64,000 bases of DNA, from the NCBI GenBank assembly GCA_935421135.1, contig OW285188.1:24281233-24345232 (forward strand). The letters run 5' to 3'. The notes below the pieces were generated by a model. That model did no database searches and had not been told where the DNA came from. It was given only the letters and a program-made list of their open reading frames with translations. The position numbers were made by a program, and so were the translations under genes. Position 1 is the first letter of the stretch. Each line of letters starts with the position of its first letter. The DNA is from Bugulina stolonifera. Its lineage: Eukaryota; Bryozoa; Gymnolaemata; Cheilostomatida; Bugulidae. Below, in pieces: positions 1-10,800 of this stretch.

Positions 1-124
1 CAGACACGGACAATCAAGTATAAGCATGACAGGACCATGAAAGTGTTAACAATGGTTAATGGTCTGTAGGAATGACATATTTTATCCAAAGACCAGAAAA
101 ATATTGACACAAATTTCAACTTAC

Positions 125-3100
125 CACCCATGAACCCTCCACGGCCTCCACGTCCACCCATACGAGATTCATTCTTGCTCTTTGCTTTCTTCACATCACA
201 CTATAAGAAAAATAGAATATCAAACTGTTAGCTCACAAGTATAATAGCTGAAACGGCTGCTATATGCGACGTTTACCTCTTTGTCTATTACCATTAGTCC
301 ATTAGCAGAGTATGAGTTGAGGTCTTTCAGTTAAGTTACTCTACAATCCTATCAGAGCAGACATTACTGATTACTGACAGATTTTGGAGCATACTGATTC
401 ACTTGTAGGTCGACTGACTGACTGACTGTTACCACTACAATAGCAAAGTTTGTTAGCAAACCCATTTACACAACCAAGAGTTTGGAAGGACAGCTAGAGT
501 GGTACAGTGCCTGCCGACAAGGTACGATACCGTGGTAGGCTGGTAGCTAGTACCTGACACATGACCGACTGACTGACAAGGTGCGGCAGTAGCTGACCGA
601 CTGATTGGTGAAGCAGAGGATATCTTGTGTGGTCGGTCCACTGGGTACATAGAGCTGAGCACTTAGTCATCAGGTGGTCAGTTGTAATGTGTACACTGGT
701 ATACTGACCACAAGTGTAGCAAGAGATGTAGCACTACTGCGACAGTATACAGTCATGTATAACTGTATTTTGGTGAACAGTTGCTAACATCTCGTGTCTA
801 CCACTGTTTGGAGGGAAGCACCTGACCCGGCTGCAAAGGAGTAATAGATTTACGATTCAGCTAGCTACAAGTTGTATGCATTCAAAACAATATGGCTCTG
901 AAATCATGATAAAATTAACAAACCAAACAGCTACCAGTTAAGCATCAACAGTTACTTCTTGGTATGTGCAGTTCAAATTCATGAATGTATATAAATCTAT
1001 AAATGTATATAAATCAGCTGAAATACAACAAAATGTACATGTATATATTATGGTCCATCTTGATGCACAACAGAGATATAAAATACATGAAGGGCCACAA
1101 AATATCCATCTGCAAAGTTTTCCAGCAAATTAATTGTCTATAGGCCCTACGCTGTTAACAGTAGCACTCACAAAATAGAATAGCATCACACGAAGATCCT
1201 ACAACAAAAGCAATATTAATGTCGACTGAGGTTGTAAAATTTACCTCCTTTCCATCGATCTCATAACTTCCTTCATTACACAGTGTTTTGGCCAGTGAGG
1301 GATCATCAAATTTGACAAAAGCAAAGCCCTTATGCTGGTTTGTTGCGTTATCCATTGGCATGAATACTTCTATTACCTAAAAATTTTAGGCTAAAATACA
1401 TATTTCATCATTTCCCATCTAGCAGTTATAGGGAGTTGTCTTCCAGTACCTGATTTAACTTTTGTAATTCACTGAGAAAACAAACCGCCGCAGCTCGTGT
1501 TAGTAGACCACAGTTCATAATTCAAAATATATTAGGTAAACTATTGGAATCGATAAATATTAGGTGATTGCATGACCTGACCGAGTCAAGGATTTTAGCT
1601 GACTGAGCACAGTGCGTAGTATTATTAGTATTCTTTAAAACACATCAATACTAACACACAAGATATTCACTGGTATAAAATAGACAAAGGGGCAACAGGA
1701 ATTTTAGAATTTGAATGCTTGAATATGGCAATAAACTGAAATTGTGAGAGAAGTTTTAACACACCTCACTAGGAACAACTGCACTGTGAACAACGCACCT
1801 CTTATAGTTGTTTTAGGGTGTTCTCTAACATAATATCGATCTTTAATCAGTAAATTATCATGTTAAAAGAAGAATAAATATACCAAAAGCACCGCTACCT
1901 ATTAATGAACATTCCTATTGCTTGCATTGTCCCACAAAATTCATGGACATATTAATCAGTGAAAGCAAAAGGTAAAACATTCCCCAGTCTAATGAATACC
2001 AACTATTTTCGATATGAAACTATATGAGTGAAAAATAGATTTTGTTCAAATCATGTAAACCAACTAGTACACTGACTGCATAGACATACCGTGCCCCTGG
2101 CACTAAATGCTTGTTTAACTTCATCTGATGACACGTTTGGAGGTAGTCCACCCACGAATATCTTGTCCATTTCACCTTCCTTGTTTTGTGGTGTTGCTAG
2201 TTTGGCATCAATAACTTTGTCACAGATTGAGTGGCCACCAACTACTCCTAGAGCCTTATAGAAAATGTATAACAAAATAATTCCCAATAACGATGAATAA
2301 GACAAGCAATAATGGTTCAAAACCAGTTTACAAGAAACATAGTTGATTTGGCAGACTATAATTATGGCGAGTACTTTAGTGAAACCTACATTGGTAACCG
2401 ATGCTTGGTCTGCATATATCAAAAATCCAAATCCTCGTGATCGTCCTGTATCAGCATCTGTTTTTATTGTAGCCATTTCCACAGTGCCATACTGACCAAA
2501 GTGGTTCTCCAAGTCCGCTTTAGTAGCCTGTGGTGGCAGCCCACCAAGGAAAAGCTTTCTATAAAGTGAGCAACAATTTCTGAAGGTGATGACAATAATA
2601 TTATAATAATCAATTGCAAACTACCTCATAACATACTGCCGAATAAATTCAGAAACCTGTTTGTAAAACACCAGCACACTTGCACGCACACAACTTGAGG
2701 TTGAATGAGAATTTTCATAGCCTTATCTATTTCACCTTCAGCAAGCTGGGAGTTGGCACGATTTAAGTATTTAGATGCGAGGTAATATGCAGCCAAATGG
2801 TAATCTGTGAGAATTTGAGACATGAAAACATGAGCAAGCGATTATCAGTTGGATATTGCTTTATGTTGTTTTCCACAATTTTCCACTCCTGCACACTTTC
2901 AGCGCTTGTTGCTGTTGACTTTTGGCATCGATCAAGGACGACAGCTATGTGCTTTATAATCTCCGCATAATCTCTTGCATTTCTCTTCAGATTCAGACCT
3001 TCCACTTTCTTCGCTATATTAATCTTTTAGAAGCCATTCAAAACAAGGCTACACGTTTTATAGACAACATTAGGGGCCGCCATACAGTTTCAGAAAAATA

Positions 3101-3980
3101 AGGAGAAATTAGGTGTTGAACTAATGTACTAGATAACCGCCGCAAAAATAAGTGGTTAATCATGGATGTTCCATTTCATTTTAACTCCACCTGAGTGTGC
3201 ATCTTTTTTCAGCTGAATCATTTTATTTTTATAGACAACACAATTGTTTTAACCTAATCAAACAGGCAAAATAGAAAATAGGCCTACTAGATCCCAGTCG
3301 AAAGGTTTGCCTGTGGCCAGCTAGATGCAAACAGCACAGTGACAGTGAGCTTCAACGCATTTGTTGCCCGGACAGCTGGAGACATGAGGGTTGAGTCTTT
3401 TAGTTATAGTATAGTACATAACCTAATTATACCCACATGTTCCTTTTTTAGTCTCACTCTCTGTCAATCTCGAATCTGTACCTTAAAAGGTTTTATTTTG
3501 TTTGTAACAAACGAAGGCCTCCCCTTCTGCTTCGTTAGTTTATACAATTAATAATACTAAATATTAATATTACATATATATTAATATTTTATTTAATTTT
3601 ATTGAGATTTTCTGAAAGTTTACAGCCAACATGTGGTCAACAAGTTACTTTTAAAGTAACTTGTTGACCACAGATAATTATTTTAAGCATATTTGTATAT
3701 TATTATAAGAGCCAATAATATTATATAACATAAAACTTTAAATCTAAATGGTATGATTAATTAACATTAATAATAAATAACTAGCTAGTAAAGTAATAAC
3801 TATACTAGTCTATTATTTCTATACAATAAACAATACTTATATACTATAAGCTGATAATCATAACAAGCAGTCTAGATGCTCCATTTTTAACCTGAAAAAC
3901 ATTCTATCCATGATATTTCTACCAACTGAGGAACTACCAGTACACCAATAAAGTTACCTTGCATCCTCATTATTGTCCAT
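125..3980 (-). CDS. hnRNP A/B-D-like RNA-binding protein, downstream tandem copy (3' end outside window)
   Basis: Nuclear RNA-binding protein with two RRM domains, of the kind that binds pre-mRNA and affects splicing or mRNA stability. Exons on the minus strand: 3980-3958 (MDNNEDAR start), 2558-2390, 2254-2090, 1376-1245, 200-125; phases agree at every GT-AG junction. RRM1 has RNP2 KLFLGGL and RNP1 RGFGFLIY; RRM2 has RNP2 KIFVGGL and RNP1 KGFAFVKF. The last visible exon ends RRM2 and opens an RG-rich tail (RGGRGGFMG); glycine-rich exons and the stop lie beyond position 1. Exons of 169, 132 and 76 bp match the neighbouring copy exactly, so the two arose by tandem duplication. The 23 bp first exon was chosen because it supplies an ATG, a good donor and the needed phase 2. 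Assignment to one named hnRNP is not possible by eye. Confidence 0.86.
201..846. repeat. Intron tract shared with 6154-6827 (copy in downstream hnRNP gene)
   Basis: About 640 bp of intron 4, starting at the splice acceptor of the 125-200 exon, is nearly identical to intron 4 of the upstream paralogue. Differences are scattered substitutions and a few small indels. Similarity stops abruptly after the word GCAAAGGAGTAATA near 846. The tract includes CTGA tetranucleotide runs. Confidence 0.9.
2640..3014 (-). pseudogene. Unrecognised protein-like relic inside intron 1 of the downstream hnRNP gene
   Basis: Reading the minus strand from about 3014, an open stretch of about 65 codons without its own ATG (KKVEGLNLKRNARDYAEIIK, then a Gln/Glu-rich helix) continues, after a change of reading frame near 2820-2830, into a second stretch (DYHLAAYYLASKYLNRANSQ, then LAEGEIDKAMKIL) that looks like a helical repeat. 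Composition is protein-like in both halves, and the frame change has no clear intron at the junction. I do not recognise the family. It could be a decayed gene fragment, a retro-inserted piece, or chance. Confidence 0.25.
3632..3672. repeat. Perfect 20 bp inverted repeat with 1 bp centre
   Basis: TGTGGTCAACAAGTTACTTT is followed after one base by its exact reverse complement. It lies in the AT-rich intron 1 of the downstream hnRNP gene and could form a hairpin or cruciform. No flanking target duplication was seen. Confidence 0.9.
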
Positions 3981-4837
3981 GCTTGTTATTTTCTCTTGAA
4001 TTTTTTAACAGTTTATGAATGAATGAGCGGTGGCCAAAGCTAAAATGGCAGAGCAACCCCGGATAACAGGAAACCCTCGCCTTTCGCGGGACGCGAAAAG
4101 CGCCCGAGAAAACAAATCCCTCTCACTACAACACACAGCCTGGAAAGGCAACTTCGAAAAAACACAGGATACGTTTTATGGGTGCTCATTCATATCTTTT
4201 TACTCATAGAAGTCTGTAAGCTACATACGTGCATCTAACAAATTGGGAGAGGATAACCCCTAATTATGACCAATAGCTTAGTGCCCACAATATGATTAGA
4301 ATGTTTCACTGGTTTACTCGTCAGACTTGCTATCTAACTGTAAACTCGGGCTTTATTTCTACAGGTCGGCCACACCACATAATATAGGCCCATTGATGAG
4401 AACAGACTTCTATGAAATGACCCTAATCAAGAATAAGCAACCAAATTGATTCATGCAAGCTGTTCTCACTAACAGCAGCTATCAAGGCTTCCTAATAAAA
4501 AAAAGCTACCAGGTTCATGACTTCAATATTATTGCAAAACTTCACCCAGTAGAACATATTACAAATTCGTTGTTTCCTTGGAGTCTATATTTGGTAAAAA
4601 TCCACAATGACAGGTTGGGCGACATTACTGTACACAATAAGATTTGCATACAACTTTTTATTAAAAGTATGCATTATGAGGATAAAGTGGTATATACAAA
4701 GATAGAAACAACATGCATACTCAAATCATGTCTGGCATTAGGATGATGAAAGAGTGATAAGTAGGCTAAATTCATAAAGTCATTGTGCTAGTTGAATTAT
4801 TGATGTAGATTGACAGATGGGCAGCAAGTGAGAGTTA
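3981..4837. other. Intergenic spacer between the two hnRNP copies
   Basis: Holds the 3' UTR of the upstream copy (stop at 4838, AATAAA at 4657-4662) and the promoter side of the downstream copy. A CpG-richer patch at 4075-4115 contains a short hairpin (CTTTCGCG / CGCGAAAAG) about 100-140 bp upstream of the ATG at 3980. No further gene seen. Confidence 0.6.
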
Positions 4838-7800
4838 CTAGTATGGATTGTATCCACCCCTGCCTCCTCTACTCCCTCTCATTTTATATTGTTCTTGGCC
4901 ACCATAGCCGCCTTGATCACCATATCCACTGCCTAAAACAATACAATTTATTTTAATTCAAATATCTGCTTAGATTGCTCTTATTTCTCTTCTACCTCAT
5001 TGCAATTTACAGTCTTGCCATTTCCTAGCACAGAGTACAGTATACATGCAATGCACAAGCAGGCCAACAGATCATCATTCTAGCCACACACCATAATACA
5101 ACGACTGTAATACACTATACCAAGCATACTAACTTAAGTTTAACAATCTGAACTTTGTACCTCACTACTTAGCTATCGTGCCTGGTATGGTATGCGGCCA
5201 ACGATATACAAATGAGTGTGTGGCTAGGTCTCTAATTTCAATACGACAACAAAATAGCTCCCATCATTGAAATGCGGATTTAGGGAGTCGCTTAAGGTGC
5301 AGCATATCCACTCACCTTAATATTTTTTAACACAAACCAGGATTTTCTACCAACAAGGGGTTCGACTTACACCCCTGTAATGAAAGAGATCATGTTTTCC
5401 AAGGATTTAGAAATTGTACATGATTGTAATGTACAATGCAATCATAGCATAAATTAAGACTTGCCGAAGTTTCCCTGTGTAGAGTATACTAATGGTTTCA
5501 ACTTGCCAGAGACTAATCACATACTGTTAATGTATGTTAATTGAACATGTGTTGAGGAGCAGGAGGGCCAAAACATTCAACTACTATTCCCAAAACCATT
5601 CATGACGAATATAGTTAACACTTACCGCCACCATATCCTTGTTCGTATCCACCTCCATATCCTTGGTCATATCCACCTCCGTATCCTCCACCGTATCCAC
5701 CTCCGTAACTACCTCCTCCATATCCATTGTATTGGTCATATCCACCTCCATAACCACCACCACCGTAACCACCTCCTCCGTACTGGTCAAAACCACCACC
5801 ATAACCACCTCTACCGCCTCCTCGACCTATAAGGAAAAACAGAGCATCAACAGACACAGAAAAGCAACTTCTACTAAGTGGTTGGGAAACAGAGTACAGG
5901 ATAAATTACCATGTGGGTGCCGAGAAAGTGAATGCTGTGTACACACATGCCTATATACCAAAGACTGATAGACACTACAAGGATATTACTATTACAGTGA
6001 ACACATAGGCCTCACATATACATCCTGTGCAAAATAGATTAATGGCTTGGAAGAAAAAACCACTAATTTCAACTCACCGCCCATGAACCCTCCACGGCCA
6101 CCACGACCACCTCCCCGAGATTCATTCTTGTTTTTTGCCCTTTTTACATCACACTGTAAGAAAAAAGAATATCAAACTGTTAATTCACAAGCATAATAGC
6201 TGAAACGGCTGCTATATGCCACGTTTACCTCTTTGTCTATTACCATTAGTCCATTAGCAGAGTATGAGTTGAGAGGTCTTTCAGTTAAGTTACTCTACAA
6301 TCCTATCAGAGCAGACATTACTGATTACTGACAGATTTTGGAGCATACTGATTCACTTGTAGGTCGACTGACTGACTGTTACCACTACAATAGCAAAGTT
6401 TGTTAGCAAATCCATTTACATGACCAAAAGTTAGGAACGAGAGCTAGAGAATGTGATGGGTGGGCATAGCTAACGAGGAGGTACAGTGCCTGCCGACAAG
6501 GTACGATACCGTGGTAGGCTGGTAGCTAGTACCTGACACATGACCGACTGACTGACAAGGTGCGGCAGTAGCTGACCAACTGATTGGCGAAGCAGAGGAT
6601 ATCTTGTGTGGTCGGTCCACTGGGTACATAGAGCTGAGCACTTAGTCATCAGGTGGTCAGTTGTAATGTGTACACTGGTATACTGACCACAAGTGTAGCA
6701 AGAGATGTAGCACTACTGCGACAGTATACAGTCATGTATAACTGTATTTTGGTGAACAGTTGCTAACATCTCGTGTCTACCACTGTTTGGAGGGAAGCAC
6801 CTGACCCGGCTGCAAAGGAGTAATAAAATGAGGTGACAGCTGGATTGAGCATAATATGCATAAATTACACACTTTATGCGACTGATCTACATGTATATTG
6901 TAAACGTAATGTAAGAGTGAGGAAACCTGCCTGTGTAAATATTCAGAACAATAAATTACTAAAGCACAATCAAAGCGAACAAATCAATGATCACACAATA
7001 ATTGCAATACAATGTAAAATAATACACAGTAAGGTGAAATATACATAATAAGCTCTATTTGGGACACTCCATGACCAGAAAACTGACCAACTACAGCCAT
7101 ATGCAAATAAAGGCAAACCATTACTGAGAGCATAATTATAACCATATATTTACATATACATGTATAAAGAACAAGTGAATTAATGCCGACTCCAACATCA
7201 TAAATCGCAGGAATGGTTGCTCATCTAGTTATGTTTTCATGAGGTTTTTCTGCAGAGTAGATTATTGTGGGGGGAGGGGCTAGATTTTGGCACCAGTGAG
7301 CCCAACCAACGACTCAAATTAATGCTCAAGACTTCTAGATTGGGATCATAAACATATGAGATGGTCTCCTTTGACTAAAACTTCTCAGTATATAGCCTAC
7401 AAATGTAGCTAATGGTACTGAAAAAATGGAGATAGATCATCAACATCAAGTTAGCAATAAAACACGTTGATAGAGTGAGATAACTGTTATATACCTCTTT
7501 GCCGTCAACAAGCATCTTGCCTTCCGAACATAAGGTGGTGGCAACACTGCTGTCGTCAAATGTAACAAAAGCGAAACCTTTGGGTTCATTCGTGTTATTG
7601 TCAATTGGTAGAAACACTTCTACAACCTGAAATAAAGCATGAACATCTACAGGCATTTAAACAAAATGGTTCGAGCTAAGTTGATGCACTGTTTGTGACA
7701 TGGCTTGCGAACAAATGCTAGTACTTGGTGCATCTCAAGCATACACATTATACAGACACAATTTTAAATCTACTCTCTGCTTTACACCCGTGCACTTATT

Positions 7801-10800
7801 AAAAGTGGCTAGGGACCCAAAACCAGCCATCACTCATCCAGGTCTGAAGGGTTGCTACTAATTTTGCACTCCGTTGCAATCTGATACGACAGGAGTGCCG
7901 AGAACCTGGTTTGAACCAGATGTGTGACACATCATGGATATCATCTAAACAACAACTGGCCCTAGAACTGAGAGGGAAACATTTCTATCAGTACCTACAT
8001 TACCACGCTCCGAGAATGCCTGTTGTATCTTATCTTTGTTTATTGATTTATCCAATCCCCCGACAAATATTTTGGTACTCCTTTCTCCTCCATCTGAAGT
8101 CTGCGGCGTTGCTAATTTTGCTTCAACTCCTTTCCCATCAATTTCATGTCTACCACCGTTAATGGACAGTACCTAGCAAAAATTATATAGAAGTCAATTA
8201 AAAGACTAGCTTTAGAAATTATATAACCAATTTTATAATTAGAAACATGTTGGCCAAACTTCATGGTTTTTAGCTGTTCAACCAATCATTAGAGAAATTT
8301 GGTATATTATTGAGTGGAGATACATTAGGCACCCTTTTACTGGATACATAGGCCTATGTGACCCACATGCTTATCATCGAATTTCGCATGTGTAGTGCTA
8401 ATCCGAAAATTGTTGCTAGACAATTCTGTATGGGTAGTAGACTTTGTTTGAACACCTATAGTAAACAAATACGCGCGAGATTAGAAAACGAGCGCCTGGT
8501 TCACATAGGCCTATTATTGTCACTGTATTATCATCACTTTAGCCTTCAACAAATACATATATCTTTTCTGCAGTGAATAGAAGCGGAAATAGAAGAAATA
8601 CCCAGTAATCGTTTACACCATCTTAACATTTTGGCTTGGCAATTTCAGACGAAATAGTGAAGGTGGCTAGGAGTTCAGCATCTGAATCATGAATCTGAGC
8701 TTAAAGGAGTACTGACAGTTAATTTTTTTTTACATCATTAGAATCGTGCTGACATGCTGAGTTGTAAGGACATGGACTTTCTTGCACCAAAATTCAAGTT
8801 TTTGGGCCGCGTTAGGCCGAAGTGGGCCATTTTCAAAAATTTTGGGTATCATTCGGGTATCATTTGGAATTGTTCCCTCTTCTCATTATGATACCCATGT
8901 TCCTGATATTGAGCCATAGATAGGGCATTGAAACATCACAAGAATCCATTCACAACATATAATTAGGATGTCAGTGGTTTTTTTGTTGTAATAACATCAA
9001 CCACAGGCATAATTCTGATAAACCCATTAGGCATTATGTATGCCTACTATAATAATAATACATATGAAGTCCCAGCTTATGCTCCTATCATAAGTTATAT
9101 ACATGTATACAACATATTATTTGTGCTGCTTGGTCCCACTATAGAATTTCATCTACAAATTACATTACATGTATGCATAATTATTGTTTCATATTGCATA
9201 ATACTAATAGCTGTAAATGTATTATTGCAATGATAAAACCTTTATTTTGTAAAACACAGCCTAAATTATATTTGATAGATGCAGATGGAAGTATTGATCT
9301 AGAGGCCAAAATGGGTAAATGTTCCCCTGCCCTGCACTAAAAATTCATGGCATAATTCATTACACAGTTTATACCACAACACTTAGCCTGATAACTAAAG
9401 CTGTTGGCAATTGGGCTATCCATTTCTGTTGGTGACAAATATCAATGGCTTGATTATTTTAGAAATGAAAAATAATATGAATTTCTAATATTATATAGGC
9501 TACGTGCCTATACTCGAGACTCAATACATATACATATTCACCATAATATGTCTGCTAAAGCATGTCATGAAGTGGTCTACAATTTATGTTATGCGTGTAC
9601 ATTGAACATACATTGTACATGTACTTGTGTACACTCATTGTACATGTACATGTGTACACTCATTGTACATGTACATGTGTACACTCATTGTATTGTCACG
9701 GGCAGTCAATTATAATGGATAAAGGACCATAATACTTGCCACAAGCATTTTTATTATGGTATGATGTGCATGTAAAAATTTGATAAAATACTAGAAAATA
9801 TATCAAGGAGTGTAAGATTAATTCATAGAATATTGTAACAAATTGACTGTTTTTTATTGATTGGCCATGGTACACATCTAATAACCCCACATCCAAAATT
9901 ATGAATGCATTGTAAATGTGGACTGTGAAGGCATAAATATACAAAAATTGATTGCTTCTGTACATCCAGCCTGTAAGCTTGTGATAACTCTTCCTAGCTG
10001 GCGGCCTGGTAGCATAGCTGTGATATTGAATTCCGATGTCAATAATCTATCAAATAAACACAATCCATATCAGACAGGTACATCCAGTATTACATCATGC
10101 ATGTTACATATTAATACATGTAGATGATAGTAGGCTACAGTAAATTCATATACAGGTACCAAATATTAGGGGTCACAGACAGGTACAAGGTATAATAAAG
10201 GTACAATACATCTGTTTCCAAACATTATTATTTATAGCATGTTTCATCAAGCATGTTTTCTTATTTATTCATCACACATACAGCTATGGGACATGGAAGT
10301 AGTAATTTAAAACAATGGGTGGCAGATATAGTGTAATTTCATGATTATGGTCTGTAGTTACTAACCAGAACCAATTGTGTGGTTAGAATTTTTTGCTGCC
10401 AACATCTAGCAAAAAATGTAGGAGCCATACTATGTCATCACTACTTTTAGGTTTATGTTAGCAAAACAGGAAACTACCCAACAGCTTATTACTGTCTCTT
10501 TCTTTGGAGATTCATGCCAATTTTGATGTACATTTGCTTGTAAAGAAACCAAGAGCAGATGAGTATAATGTGGGTGGGTGGTTATGTAGTAGGTATGTAT
10601 GTAGGTAGGTAGGTCCAGTAGGTAGGTAGGTTGGTTGGTAAGCAGAGTAGGTAGGTACATGTAGGTAGGTGGGTAGGAAGGTAGGTACATGGAAGTAGGG
10701 AGGGAGATAGGGACATGGGGGTAGGTGGGTGAGCAGGTAGGTAAGCAGGTAGTACATCGCACACAAAAATGCATATCATTGCTATTATGTTATTATTTTT

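Noticed and set aside
5584..5968. His/Ser/Thr-rich and Val/Met-rich frames overlapping the glycine-rich exon
   Set aside because: Shadows of the real Gly/Tyr-rich hnRNP exon (5826-5626) in other frames; no splice or start support.
10430..10779. Pro-Thr-Tyr-Leu repeat frames
   Set aside because: Antisense of the GGTA simple-sequence tract; no coding signs.
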